A DNA stretch of 64,000 bases. It comes from JACOMS01 sp964352785. Its GTDB lineage: Bacteria > Pseudomonadota > Alphaproteobacteria > Caulobacterales > Maricaulaceae. The stretch is from NCBI GenBank assembly GCA_964352785.1, contig CAYGTI010000008.1:80454-144453 (forward strand), given 5' to 3'. The notes under the pieces are model-generated. The model saw only the letters and a list, made by a program, of their open reading frames with translations, did no database searches and was not told the DNA's origin. Below, in pieces: positions 52,084 through 61,441 of the stretch (its first letter is position 1; the number at the start of each line of letters is the position of its first letter). The position numbers and the translations under genes are program-made.

Positions 52084-53592
52084 ATGACAGCATCAAAAAC
52101 ATACCCTTATCACCGCTGGGCGGTTTGGTTGATTATAGGCCTTTTGATTTTCCGGCTCGGCGGTCTTTTATTATCGCCGCTGGGACTGCACGGCGATGAG
52201 GCACAATATTGGGCATGGTCGAAGGATCTTGATTGGGGCTACTTTACCAAACCGCCCATGATTGCTTGGGTGATTGCCTTAACGACAAGTGTGTTTGGCG
52301 ATGCGGAGTGGGCGGTGCGGCTATCATCGCCGATCCTGCATTCTGTGACGGGCTATGTTATTTTCCGCACAGCGCAATTTACCTTTGATGCGTGCACGGG
52401 TTTTTGGGCGGTAATGCTTTATCTGTTAATGCCCGCGCTCTGGTTGTCATCGGGTATTGTTAGCACAGATGTGCCGCTTTTACTCTGTTGGGCGCTGGCC
52501 TTGAATGCGTGGCTACATCTACGGGAGACGGCGACATGGCCAAGGGCCGTGCAGCTAGGTCTTGCGTTCGGGGTCGGGTTTTTGTGCAAGTATGCGATGC
52601 TCTTTTTCCTGCCAGCGCTGGCGGTTGCTTTTGTCTTTGACAAGCCCACACGCAAAGCGCTCAGCGGTTTTAAAGGCCTTTTGGCTCTTATTGTTGCGGG
52701 TTTGATTATCTCGCCAAATGTTATCTGGAATATAAACCACGATTTCGCGACTGTGACCCACACCGTCGCGAATGCCAGTCTGCAAAAGGATATTCCGTTT
52801 CATCCCCTCGAGCTTTTGACATTCTGGGTAGATCAACTTGTTATTTTTGGCCCCATCACGCTGGTTCTTATGGTTTTCATGCTGGTGACGGCGCTCAAGA
52901 AACGTCTCGATAGCACGGCCATATGGATTGCGCTTTTCACCTTAAGCCCGCTTGTCATTATTTCGTTGCAAGCGCTTGTGTCGCGCGCCAATGCCAACTG
53001 GGCTGTGACAGCTTATGTGGCGGCAGCGATTTTAACGGCGCATTACGGCATTGTGTTTTGGGATCAAAGAAACACCCGGCTAAAGCGGGTGAAAACATGG
53101 TTGATCAGCGGCGTCGTTTTAAACACTGTGATGGGTTTGGCGCTTGCTATTATAACAATCTTTCCGTTTTTGGCGGACGCGATTGGCGCGGCCAATAGTT
53201 TCAAACGGCTAAGAGCTTGGCCGGAGACTGTTCAGGTCGTACAGGCCCGCGCGGAGCAGGGACATGAGGGCAATGAATTTTCTATGATTGCAGCAGACAA
53301 GCGGATCGTTTTTTATAGCCTGAAATATTATGGTCTTGGCGAAGAGAGACCTCTCAAGATGTGGATGTACCAGGCCGCGCCTGTGAACCATGCAGAGTTG
53401 ACCGCACCTCTGCCCGGCCAAGACGGCCCCGTACTGATCATTAATTATTACAAAGATTATGTCGACGAGCTACAGGCTGACTTTGAAAGGCTTGTTCCGC
53501 TTGCGCCAATTGAGATTGATCTTGGGGGAGGTAAGGTTCGCAAGTGGGAATTATGGGCCGGTTATGGGTATACGCCCACCACTAACCGATAG
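52084..53592 (+). CDS. GT39-family glycosyltransferase (ArnT/PMT-like)
   Basis: A 502-residue integral membrane glycosyltransferase with about eleven helices. The first loop carries the DE motif (GLHGDEAQYWAWSKDLDWGYFTKPPMIAWVI), the hallmark of the GT-C fold that uses polyprenyl-phosphate sugars. It probably adds a sugar to lipid A, lipoprotein or another envelope target; the acceptor is unknown. The C-terminal region (IVFYSLKYYGLGEERP and LVPLAPIEIDLGGGKVRKWELW) fits a periplasmic domain. AGGCGG precedes ATG 52084. Its stop directly abuts that of the convergent msrA. Confidence 0.9.
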   Translation: MTASKTYPYHRWAVWLIIGLLIFRLGGLLLSPLGLHGDEAQYWAWSKDLDWGYFTKPPMIAWVIALTTSVFGDAEWAVRLSSPILHSVTGYVIFRTAQFTFDACTGFWAVMLYLLMPALWLSSGIVSTDVPLLLCWALALNAWLHLRETATWPRAVQLGLAFGVGFLCKYAMLFFLPALAVAFVFDKPTRKALSGFKGLLALIVAGLIISPNVIWNINHDFATVTHTVANASLQKDIPFHPLELLTFWVDQLVIFGPITLVLMVFMLVTALKKRLDSTAIWIALFTLSPLVIISLQALVSRANANWAVTAYVAAAILTAHYGIVFWDQRNTRLKRVKTWLISGVVLNTVMGLALAIITIFPFLADAIGAANSFKRLRAWPETVQVVQARAEQGHEGNEFSMIAADKRIVFYSLKYYGLGEERPLKMWMYQAAPVNHAELTAPLPGQDGPVLIINYYKDYVDELQADFERLVPLAPIEIDLGGGKVRKWELWAGYGYTPTTNR

Positions 53593-54219
53593 TTATTTTT
53601 TGCCCCAGAGTTGCTCAAGGCGTTTGTCACGCCCGCAGCCATTTCGGTAATATTTATACCGAATAGGATTTTTCTTATAATAATCCTGATGATAATCCTC
53701 TGCATCGTAAAACCGATCTGCGGCCAAGACGGGCGTGACGATGGGCGCGGCAAAGGGTTTGGTTTGCTCGAGATTTTCTTTGGACGCGCTAGCCGTCTCT
53801 AATTGCTCACGTTTGGCAAAAATGGCGGTGCGGTAGCTTTTACCTTTATCACAAAATTGACCATCTGCGTCCGTCGGATCGACAGTTGTCCAGTAATATT
53901 CGACAAGATCAGAATAACTCACGGTCTCTGGATCAAAGGTAACTTTGACGGCTTCATAATGGCCCGTATTCGTGTAACTGACCTTTTTGTAAGTCGGGTT
54001 TTCGGTAAAGCCGCCTGTATAACCAGAAACTGCGGATATAACGCCGGGCAGTTTTTCAAAATCAGACTCGGTGCACCAGAAACATCCCCCGGCAAAGATA
54101 GCTGTATCCGTATTGGCTGGGGTGTGTATCGGGGTTTCCTGCGCGGAGACCGCAGACCCCTGTGATGCGCTACACGCAGTTAAGGTCAGGGCTGCAAAAG
54201 TCAGATAAAGTGTTTTCAT
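53593..54219 (-). CDS. msrA: Peptide methionine sulfoxide reductase A, exported form
   Basis: MsrA reduces S-methionine sulfoxide in damaged proteins. The 208-residue protein has a lipobox signal (LTFAALTLTAC), so this copy is probably periplasmic. The catalytic motif GGCFWCTE is near residue 46, and YTGGFTENPTYKKVSYTNTGHYEAVKV, YFWT-like YYWTTVDPTDADGQFCDKGKSYR and YDAEDYHQDYYKKNP are classic. Length is that of the family plus signal. ATG 54219 is preferred over 54237. It starts 50 bases from the photolyase end and is convergent with GT39, with no base between stops. Confidence 0.93.
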   Translation of the reverse strand: MKTLYLTFAALTLTACSASQGSAVSAQETPIHTPANTDTAIFAGGCFWCTESDFEKLPGVISAVSGYTGGFTENPTYKKVSYTNTGHYEAVKVTFDPETVSYSDLVEYYWTTVDPTDADGQFCDKGKSYRTAIFAKREQLETASASKENLEQTKPFAAPIVTPVLAADRFYDAEDYHQDYYKKNPIRYKYYRNGCGRDKRLEQLWGKK

Positions 54220-54269
54220 GGTGGCTGTGTATGCCATGCTACCGTCACATGATAATCACAAATGCGCGA

Positions 54270-55688
54270 TTATTCGCGAGTTCTCTTATAGGCGGCGAGG
54301 GCGCGCTCACGGGCGAACTTATGATCGACAATGGGCTCGGGGTAGTTTTCGCCAAGTTTTACGCCCGCTTCAAGCAGGACAAGCTTGGGCGCGTCCCATG
54401 GACTGTGCACAAATTTATCAGGCAGGTGTTTGAGTTCCGGCACCCACCGCCTGACATACTCGCCTTTGGGATCAAATTTTTGCCCTTGGGTTATGGGATT
54501 GAAAATACGAAAATAAGGCGAAGCATCCGCGCCGCTGCCCGCAACCCACTGCCAGCTTGCCGCATTGTTCGCCGGATCGGCATCCAGCAACGTATCCCAG
54601 AACCATTTTTCGCCCTCGCGCCAGTCTATCAACAGATGCTTGATTAAAAAACTAGCCGTGACCATGCGCACGCGGTTGTGCTGCCAGCCCGTCGCCCACA
54701 GCTCTCTCATGCCTGCGTCAATCAGCGGATATCCGGTCAGTCCGCTTTGCCAGCGCCGCAGGCTTTCATCATCGCTAGCCCATTCAAAGGCGTCAAAATC
54801 AGGCTTGTAATTTTGCGTGGGGAGATCAGGGTTGTAAAATAGCAGCATGTAGGAAAACTCCCGCCAGCCGATTTCAGATAGAAATTTATCACCCGCATCG
54901 GTGCGCTCTTTTGTTATGTGCCAGATTTGGCGCGGGGATATTTCGCCAAAGGCGAGGTGCGGCGAGAGGCGGGACGTGCCTTTTTTGGCTGGTAAATTGC
55001 GCTCATCCGCATAAGTGTCGACCGCGCCGTCTAAAAATCCGCTTAAAGCCTCCAGGGCACCTTGGGTCCCGGGTGTCCAATAGGGGTTCATTTTGCTCGC
55101 CCAGTCAGGATGGATAGGAAGTAAATCAAGATCGTCAACCGTCAAAGAATTGAGTTTACCCTCAAATGCCGTGGTGGTTTTGGGCACAGGAAGCGCAGGG
55201 GCCACGTCTTTCTCGCGCAAGATAGATTTCCAATAAGGTGTAAAAACTTTGTAATAGCCGCCGCTGCCGGTCTCGGCTTCCCAAGGCTCGTTGAGCAGGT
55301 TTGCTTTGAAGCTTTCAACCTTGACACCGTTATCGGTTAAGGCCTCTTTGAGCGCTTTATCGCGCTTGATCCCGCCGGCCGAATACCGCCGATTCCACAT
55401 TACATGATCGGCGCTTGTTTCTTTGATGAGGGCAGGCAGAATATCCGTGCTTTGTCCGCGCCGAATGATCAGCCTTATACCCAAATCTTTGAGGTCCTTT
55501 TCAAGGCTCAAGAGGCTCTTATGCAGCCACCATTTTGAGGCCTCGCCCAGCGGGCGCTGAGCATTAACTTCCTCAATAAAGAGGCACACAACAGGCTTGC
55601 CGCTCTTGGCCGCCGCATAGAGAGCCGGATGATCAACAGTTCGTAAATCCCGGCGAAACCAGACAATGACAGGGTTGAGTGCCGCCAT
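54270..55688 (-). CDS. phrB: Deoxyribodipyrimidine photolyase
   Basis: A 472-residue class I CPD photolyase that repairs UV dimers with FAD. The N-terminal Rossmann-like part starts VIVWFRRDLRTVDHPAL. The FAD domain has WREFSYMLLFYNPDLPTQN, GMRELWATGWQHNRVRMVTASFLIKHLLIDW and the hallmark WQWVAGSGADASPYFRIFNPITQ near the C-terminus. The antenna type cannot be told by eye. Its start is two bases from the stop of the kinase-HSDH fusion gene, so both may be cotranscribed. Confidence 0.94.
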   Translation of the reverse strand: MAALNPVIVWFRRDLRTVDHPALYAAAKSGKPVVCLFIEEVNAQRPLGEASKWWLHKSLLSLEKDLKDLGIRLIIRRGQSTDILPALIKETSADHVMWNRRYSAGGIKRDKALKEALTDNGVKVESFKANLLNEPWEAETGSGGYYKVFTPYWKSILREKDVAPALPVPKTTTAFEGKLNSLTVDDLDLLPIHPDWASKMNPYWTPGTQGALEALSGFLDGAVDTYADERNLPAKKGTSRLSPHLAFGEISPRQIWHITKERTDAGDKFLSEIGWREFSYMLLFYNPDLPTQNYKPDFDAFEWASDDESLRRWQSGLTGYPLIDAGMRELWATGWQHNRVRMVTASFLIKHLLIDWREGEKWFWDTLLDADPANNAASWQWVAGSGADASPYFRIFNPITQGQKFDPKGEYVRRWVPELKHLPDKFVHSPWDAPKLVLLEAGVKLGENYPEPIVDHKFARERALAAYKRTRE

Positions 55689-55690
55689 AT

Positions 55691-57370
55691 TTATGAGGTT
55701 CTTTGAGTGAAATATGCGGCCGAAATGTCATAAAGGTCGGCCATGACAGATTCTGTTGTCGGCCAACGGCCTGCGCCTTTGCCGCGGATTTTATAGGCGT
55801 CTCCATCATCAAAATAGAAGATAGCATGGGCTTCTTCGCCGTCGGCTTGCGCGATGAAATTATTAAGTGACAGGTCCTTTAGTTCAAGCGCGGCGTTAAA
55901 ACCGCCCCGGTGACGCCAGCAACTGGCGACGCGTTTTACCGCCCCGTGCAGAGGTTGTTTGATCTCGAAGTTTTCAATCGTATCACGCGGAATATCATCC
56001 AGCGTAATGTCTTCGCCAAAACCTAAAAGCGCGATGAGCCGTATTTTCGCCGCAGCATCCGCGCCGTCTACATCGGCGCTGGGGTCGGCTTCGGCAAAGC
56101 CTTTGTCTTGGGCCTCAGACAGGGCTTCACCGTAAGATTTCCCAGCGCTTATTTCGCCGAGCATATAATTGCTTGTCCCGTTTAGCAGCGCCTCAACCCG
56201 CACTATTCGCCCGGCTTCGCGCAAACACATCTCAAGCACAGGCATGCCGCCGCCCGCCGCGCTCGAGAAGGCCAACTGAGCGCTGGAGTTTTCAGCTAGG
56301 CCTAACAAATCCCGCCCGCCAGCAGCGATAGCTTGTTTGTTTGCACTAATGACATGAACGCCTCTTAAGAGCATGTCTTTGGTAAAGCCGAGAGCGGGCT
56401 CTATGGGGCCGGATACATCGATAAAAATATCGGGCTTGGCGTCAATCACATCCTGAAAGTCTGTCGTAATTTCCGAGTCTTTATAGCCTTGATCAAGGTA
56501 TTTTTTCCGGTTTCGCACCATGATTTTGACGATCTCAAACCTATCCGGCAAGGCCTTAACCCGGCGGTAAATGCCGCCGCCAACAACGCCGCAGCCGAGC
56601 ATGGCAATGCGTAATTTTTGCGGCCGTTTAGGCCGCACGGGCTTGGATGTTTTTGCGCCGATACTTGTATAATGCGGAACGCCGGGTGTTCCGATGCTAA
56701 ATTCCAATTTATGCTTTTCTGCAAAAGCGAGGGCCTTTGGCGCAACCAATACATTGGCGCGCTTTCGCGCATCGTCCCACGAGATTGTTTCAAACCGCGC
56801 CGCATCAGTGTTGCGTTTCGGGTCTTGTTCGTAAACACCGTCCACGTCTTTGAGCAAAAGTGCTTTAACGCCCAAACGGTGCGCCACGTAAAGCGCCGTT
56901 AGATCAGCTCCGCCTTGCCCGAGCAGGGATGGGCGATCATTCTCGCCAATGCCGACATAGCCCGGCATGACGACAATATCGTGATTTTTTAAATCCAGTT
57001 CGAGTTGCCGCACATTCAAATCCACAAGCTCGGCTTCGGTGTGCGGCCCGGCGGCTTTGAGGCCAAGATCGCGCGCTTGGCGCACAAAAGCGGGCGCGCC
57101 AATACGCTCCAGCGCCAGCGCCAGCAAGGCGGCGGAGCGCCGCTCGCCAAGCTGTATGAGTTCCGGTAAATTTTTGGCCGTACCGTCCGGGCCAATTCGG
57201 CGGGCTTCCGCCATTAAAACATCTGTTTGATCCCCTTGGGCCGACGTCACGGCGACGACATTATTTCCTTGCCTGTAGTGGCGGTAAATTTCCGAGGCGG
57301 CGTTGGTATAATCTTCGAGCGAGCGCAGAACGCTGTGACCAAAATTTATGACAATAACAGGGACGGGCAT
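55691..57370 (-). CDS. Homoserine dehydrogenase with degenerate amino-acid-kinase domain
   Basis: A 559-residue fusion. Residues 1 to about 235 resemble aspartokinase (VVAVTSAQGDQTDVLM; SLLGQGGADLTALYVA at about 148-163; LKDVDGVYEQDP). At the site of the catalytic K-F-G-G-T-S motif it reads INFGHSVLR, with N9 in place of the lysine, so aspartate phosphorylation is doubtful. Residues about 250-559 are homoserine dehydrogenase, with the NAD site GCGVVGGG at 259-266, VISANKQAIA, GTSNYMLGEI and the binding ADPSADVDGADAAAKI. No ACT domain lies between or after, unlike ThrA-type fusions. Role: aspartate-semialdehyde to homoserine. Position upstream of phrB. Confidence 0.88.
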   Translation of the reverse strand: MPVPVIVINFGHSVLRSLEDYTNAASEIYRHYRQGNNVVAVTSAQGDQTDVLMAEARRIGPDGTAKNLPELIQLGERRSAALLALALERIGAPAFVRQARDLGLKAAGPHTEAELVDLNVRQLELDLKNHDIVVMPGYVGIGENDRPSLLGQGGADLTALYVAHRLGVKALLLKDVDGVYEQDPKRNTDAARFETISWDDARKRANVLVAPKALAFAEKHKLEFSIGTPGVPHYTSIGAKTSKPVRPKRPQKLRIAMLGCGVVGGGIYRRVKALPDRFEIVKIMVRNRKKYLDQGYKDSEITTDFQDVIDAKPDIFIDVSGPIEPALGFTKDMLLRGVHVISANKQAIAAGGRDLLGLAENSSAQLAFSSAAGGGMPVLEMCLREAGRIVRVEALLNGTSNYMLGEISAGKSYGEALSEAQDKGFAEADPSADVDGADAAAKIRLIALLGFGEDITLDDIPRDTIENFEIKQPLHGAVKRVASCWRHRGGFNAALELKDLSLNNFIAQADGEEAHAIFYFDDGDAYKIRGKGAGRWPTTESVMADLYDISAAYFTQRTS

Positions 57371-57464
57371 AGAACCTCTTTTTAGCTGAATTTTTCATGC
57401 GCCCGCAAGCGGAAGACCAAATCGGCGCTCTACAGAGGCTAACTAGTCAGGCCTTTATAACGAG

Positions 57465-58886
57465 TCAACTCTCATTGGGACTTGCATTTAAGGTCACCGC
57501 GAATGTCGTTCCGTTTTCGCCTGTTTCGGTCAGTACAAGATCACCGCCTTGGTCGCGGGCAAGCTCGCGCGAAATGGTCAACCCTAAGCCTGTGCTGCCA
57601 TGGCCTGAAGTGCTGGCAAAGGCTTTGAAGAGGTTGGCTTTGGCTTTTTCCGGTAAGCCTTGACCTGTGTCGCTCACCGTAATGCGTGTATGTTCTCCGG
57701 CAGGTTCTGCGCGCACGCTGAGTTCGCGAATGGCCGCATCATCCCGCAAGCCCGCCATCACTTGGGCCGCATTACGGAAAAGGTTGAGAAAAATGCGGTA
57801 TGTGTGATCAGGATCTGCACTCACGCTCAGATCCGTTGGCACATCATTGTTAAACCTTATCGCCCGCCGCCCGGTGCCGAAACTTGGCAAGACGTCTGCC
57901 GCCGCTTCGCCGAGCAAAAGGCTAATGCGAATGGGCTCATAGTCCGGGGGATCATCTTTGGACTGGGAAAAGTTCAGCACATCGGCGCAGAGTTTGATAC
58001 CCCGATCCACCGCGCGGACTAGGCGCTCGCCCATATGCGCAACGCGTTCATCCTTGTCCATTGCGATGCGGTCACTCACTAGCTGTGCGGACGTGAGTAC
58101 ATTGCGTAGATCATGATTGATCTTGGCCACTGCGAGGCCGAGAGTGGCAAGCCGGTCTTGTTGCTTAAAGGCCTGGCGCACGCTTTGTTTCATGTCGTAA
58201 AATTCGCGTTGCAATTGCCCGATTTCATCTTTGCGCGAAGAAGGCGGAAGATTCGAGCGGCGCGTTTCCGGGTCTTCGCGGAACGCGCCAAGGCCCGCCG
58301 CGAGATCTTTGATCGGCCTGACCACTACCAACGACAGCGCGCCGTAAAGCATTAAACCGGTGAATACTGCAATCAATAACGACAAGAGTAAAATGCGGTG
58401 ACAATAATCCTGCAAAGCCTGCTTGAGCGAGGCTCTGGGCACGATATATTCAAGACTATCCTGCCCGTCCATTAAGGGGGTTGAGATCACGCGCAGATAT
58501 CCGTCTTCTGATCCAAAGAAGTCTTTGAATGTATCCAAGACGGCCGGAAAACGGTCTGCCCCACGAATATCAATCACATCAAAAGGGCCCGTATCTGGCG
58601 GCGAGCCGAGCACTAATTCCGTCATGCCCTCACGCTTGGTCGAGAGCATAATCACATCTGTATCTTCCATAAACTGAGCTGAGAGAATTTCGCTGCCCTC
58701 ATAATCCGGCACGCCCATCAAGGCGAGCGTCAAATGCCCGGCGCGCTCGGCCCTATCCCCCAGCCAGTTTTGCCGATAGATGGCTGCGGACGGGATAAAG
58801 ATCAGCACTTCGGCAATCATAACAAAGGTTATGGCGAGTATCAGGACTTTGCCCGACAGACTTTTGGAAATCATCTGATCGATCAT
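57465..58886 (-). CDS. Sensor histidine kinase (orphan)
   Basis: A 473-residue membrane histidine kinase. Two membrane segments (VLILAITFVMIAEVLIFIPSAA; ILLLSLLIAVFTGLMLYGALSLVVV) flank a periplasmic sensor of about 125 residues. A HAMP domain follows (VRPIKDLAAGLGAF...DEIGQLQREFYDMKQSV), then the phosphoacceptor His258 in KINHDLRNVLTSA. The ATP-binding domain has NLFRNAAQVMAG, VSDTGQGLP and GSTGLGLTISRELA. The INHDLRN form is typical of HWE/His-kinase-A2-like or NtrB-like variants; I did not assign one. No response-regulator gene is adjacent. Confidence 0.85.
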   Translation of the reverse strand: MIDQMISKSLSGKVLILAITFVMIAEVLIFIPSAAIYRQNWLGDRAERAGHLTLALMGVPDYEGSEILSAQFMEDTDVIMLSTKREGMTELVLGSPPDTGPFDVIDIRGADRFPAVLDTFKDFFGSEDGYLRVISTPLMDGQDSLEYIVPRASLKQALQDYCHRILLLSLLIAVFTGLMLYGALSLVVVRPIKDLAAGLGAFREDPETRRSNLPPSSRKDEIGQLQREFYDMKQSVRQAFKQQDRLATLGLAVAKINHDLRNVLTSAQLVSDRIAMDKDERVAHMGERLVRAVDRGIKLCADVLNFSQSKDDPPDYEPIRISLLLGEAAADVLPSFGTGRRAIRFNNDVPTDLSVSADPDHTYRIFLNLFRNAAQVMAGLRDDAAIRELSVRAEPAGEHTRITVSDTGQGLPEKAKANLFKAFASTSGHGSTGLGLTISRELARDQGGDLVLTETGENGTTFAVTLNASPNES

Positions 58887-58895
58887 GGTTCATGC

Positions 58896-59399
58896 TTAAG
58901 CGTTGAGCTTTGAAAAGTCCAATATGATCGGCTCATGATTTACCGCTTTTGCAAACAGAATCATGTCGTCTTTGGATATGGCTGTTGTGGCATTATTTAG
59001 GAGGGGATGAAAATTGACAATGTCATGGTCAAACAAGGCTTTATCTAAAACAAGTGTGACCGCACCGTTTGCGTCATTCATCACTGAAAACAACGTTACA
59101 GAGCCGGGCGTAACGCCCAAATGTTCGAGCAGATTATCCGGCTTTGCAAAGGAGAGACGCTTGCAACCCAAGACCGGTTGAAGCCGGTTGATTTTGATCT
59201 GCGTCTCGCCCAGCGCGCAAATCAGAAAAAGACGCCCGGCTTTGTCTTTTAAAAACAGGTTTTTGGTATGGCCCCCGGGAAGGGCGGCTTTGATGTCCCG
59301 GCCTTCCTCGACCGTGAATATGGGTGCATGGTCAGTCGTTTTGTGCGCTATATTATTTGCGTCCAGCAGGTCAAAAAGGTCTTGTTGGGTGGCAGGCAC
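58896..59399 (-). CDS. ProX/YbaK-family aminoacyl-tRNA editing protein
   Basis: A 167-residue protein of the prolyl-tRNA editing (ProXp/YbaK) family, which hydrolyses mischarged Ala- or Cys-tRNA-Pro. It has HAPIFTVEEGRDI, the catalytic-type lysine region LPGGHTKNLFLKDKAGRLFLI, and VTPGSVTLFSVMND, with HPLLNNATTAIS near the end. The pattern fits ProXp-ala better than YbaK. It begins at a GTG with GGAG six bases ahead. It is ten bases upstream of the histidine kinase gene on the same strand. Confidence 0.88.
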   Translation of the reverse strand: MPATQQDLFDLLDANNIAHKTTDHAPIFTVEEGRDIKAALPGGHTKNLFLKDKAGRLFLICALGETQIKINRLQPVLGCKRLSFAKPDNLLEHLGVTPGSVTLFSVMNDANGAVTLVLDKALFDHDIVNFHPLLNNATTAISKDDMILFAKAVNHEPIILDFSKLNA

Positions 59400-59572
59400 A
59401 GGGGCTCCGGTTATCTAAAACACAGTCGTTTATCGGAGATAAGCAATAGCGTAGCACCGCACAAGAAAGATATGCGAAAAGCGTATTTCAAGGCTTGATC
59501 TTCTTTTCTCTTTAAGCCATATAGCCCGCCTACTACGGACGCGGCTTTGGTGCCTCGATACGCAAAATATGA

Positions 59573-59647
59573 GCGGGCGTAGCTCAGTGGTAGAGCATCA
59601 CCTTGCCAAGGTGAGGGTCGTGAGTTCGAATCTCATCGCCCGCTCCA
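59573..59647 (+). tRNA. tRNA-Gly (anticodon GCC)
   Basis: The acceptor stem GCGGGCG at 59573-59579 pairs with CGCCCGC at 59637-59643, and CCA is encoded at 59645-59647. The anticodon loop TTGCCAA sits between CACC and GGTG arms, giving GCC. The T arm contains GTTCGAATC. An integrase gene begins 94 bases downstream; tRNA 3' ends are common integration targets. Confidence 0.97.
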
Positions 59648-59675
59648 GATTTTCTTATCCCTTTGTTTTTATTAC

Positions 59676-59700
59676 AAGTGCCTGAAAGCACTTAGTTTTT
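59676..59700 (+). terminator. Short hairpin with T-tract after tRNA-Gly
   Basis: AAGTGC at 59676-59681 pairs with GCACTT at 59688-59693 around CTGAAA, followed by AGTTTTT. It is a weak terminator-like element for tRNA-Gly, or an integrase leader structure. The six-base stem is at the low end. Confidence 0.45.
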
Positions 59701-59721
59701 GCTACAGTTTTCTGCTACAGT
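59700..59721. repeat. Tandem 9-base direct repeats before the integrase
   Basis: TGCTACAGT occurs at 59700-59708 and again at 59713-59721, a 13-base period. They lie between tRNA-Gly and the integrase start and could be arm-type binding sites of integrase or excisionase. Confidence 0.5.
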
Positions 59722-59740
59722 AACTTGATAGGAGATCCTT

Positions 59741-61441
59741 GTGGCAAAACTAGCACCTCATATGAAAAAACGAGGCTCGAAATATATCGTTCGAGTTCCT
59801 GTTCCCACTGCGATACAGGGCATATTAGGCAAAGCTGAAATCACTCGAAGCCTAAAGACAGGCGATTTGAAGCAAGCTAAGAAGAATTACCACGATGCTA
59901 TGGCGGAAATCCATAAAACATTCGAGACAGCATCTGCAAAGTTAGAAAACCCTAAGCCTGCATCTTTAGTAGGGTTTTCGCCTTTGAACGCGGTAACATC
60001 ATGGCATCAGCTTCACAGAGCGGAGGTAATGGCGCGAACAAAGGCGATGTTTGTAAATACAACAGAGCTTGAAACTTACAAACTTGGATTACGGCAATCC
60101 CTAATTGAATTAACCTCAACCAATTCAGAACGGCGGTATAAAGCCGTTGAGCATTCGGCTTACCAGATATTGTTCGAAGCTGGCTATCCTTTAAAGTCAG
60201 ACTCCTCAGTTCCCAACGTCGATTTTGACGACCTGAAATACTTAGACCTGTTAGAACATCTACTCTTGGCGAAGATTGAGCTTAAAGAATTGGAGCTTTC
60301 ACGTCTTGGTGAGAAAGTAAGCTTCACACCGAATGGCGGTGTCTTCGTAAATAATATTGGGCAATTATCGTCGGTTACGGCTGGAACAACATTATCAAAG
60401 CTGATTGATGAGTTCATGAGCTTAAAAGGCGGTATCGGCAAAGGGAAAACAATTGGAGACAAGGATGCTGCCTTTGAATACCTCATTCGCTTGGTAGGCC
60501 CAAATTTCTTTGTCGAAAATTTAACACGAGACCATTTTATTCAAATCAGGTCCATTTTGGCGGCGTACCCTAAGAATGCAACGAAATTGCAGGTCCTGAA
60601 GGGGAAGACGCTTGTGGAAGCATCTAAATATGCTCAGCAACACAAGTTGCCTTTAATGGGTAAAGCCAATGCAAACAAAATTATCAAAAAGCTGAAACGC
60701 CTGATGAGTTATGCAGTTTCTACAGGGCTTATTACGTTAAACCCATGTGCGGAACTTGAATTCCATATTAGTCCTGCTGAAAAAGCTAATAATGCAATGG
60801 AAAAGTTTACTGACGAACAACTGACGAAACTATTCAAATCTCCCGCCTTTCATCCAGATTACCCCAAAGGCCCTGCGATGTACTGGGCGCCGTTAATAGC
60901 GCTGTTTCACGGTTTTAGAATGGAGGAAATTCTATTGCTGACTTTGGATGAAGTTAAAGTGGACGAAAAAACTGGTGTATCCTATTTTGACTTAACCGAA
61001 TTCACTACTGATGATCTCAAGAATTCAAACGCTATGCGGCGCGTTCCTCTACATAAAGAACTTAGTAATCTTGGTTTCGACGCCTACTTGAAAAAATGTA
61101 AAAATCACAAAGGGAAGCGATTATTCCCCGAATTGAAAAAAGCTACGGGAATAGACCCAACCTACCGAAAACTATTTTCACCTAAATATTCACGCTATTT
61201 GGTAAAAGCTGGGGTCAAGACTAAGAAAACGGTATTCCACTCTTTTCGACGTAATTTCTCTGTCGCATGCGGCAATGGGGAAATCCCAACTGACTTTGAG
61301 AATGCTTTAGCGGGGTGGTCATTGAAGGGTGGGCAGGGCGGTACATATAAAAAGCCAAAAGATCTCTCGTTGAAGAAATTAAAAGAGATGATTGATAGAG
61401 TGGAATATCCTGATCTGGATTTGTCTCACCTGTATAGTTGA
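59741..61441 (+). CDS. int: Tyrosine-type site-specific integrase
   Basis: A 566-residue tyrosine recombinase with the DUF6538-like N-terminus (MKKRGSKYIVRVPVPTAIQGILGKAEITRSLKTGDLKQAKKN), a core-binding middle and a catalytic domain. Catalytic residues: R near 393 in FHGFRMEEILLL, HSFRR near 501-505, and a tyrosine near 536 in GGQGGTYKKP. It begins at GTG with GGAGATCCTT ahead. Position just downstream of tRNA-Gly and low GC mark it as the integrase of an island that runs rightwards out of the window. Integration at the tRNA 3' end is inferred. Confidence 0.92.
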   Translation: MAKLAPHMKKRGSKYIVRVPVPTAIQGILGKAEITRSLKTGDLKQAKKNYHDAMAEIHKTFETASAKLENPKPASLVGFSPLNAVTSWHQLHRAEVMARTKAMFVNTTELETYKLGLRQSLIELTSTNSERRYKAVEHSAYQILFEAGYPLKSDSSVPNVDFDDLKYLDLLEHLLLAKIELKELELSRLGEKVSFTPNGGVFVNNIGQLSSVTAGTTLSKLIDEFMSLKGGIGKGKTIGDKDAAFEYLIRLVGPNFFVENLTRDHFIQIRSILAAYPKNATKLQVLKGKTLVEASKYAQQHKLPLMGKANANKIIKKLKRLMSYAVSTGLITLNPCAELEFHISPAEKANNAMEKFTDEQLTKLFKSPAFHPDYPKGPAMYWAPLIALFHGFRMEEILLLTLDEVKVDEKTGVSYFDLTEFTTDDLKNSNAMRRVPLHKELSNLGFDAYLKKCKNHKGKRLFPELKKATGIDPTYRKLFSPKYSRYLVKAGVKTKKTVFHSFRRNFSVACGNGEIPTDFENALAGWSLKGGQGGTYKKPKDLSLKKLKEMIDRVEYPDLDLSHLYS

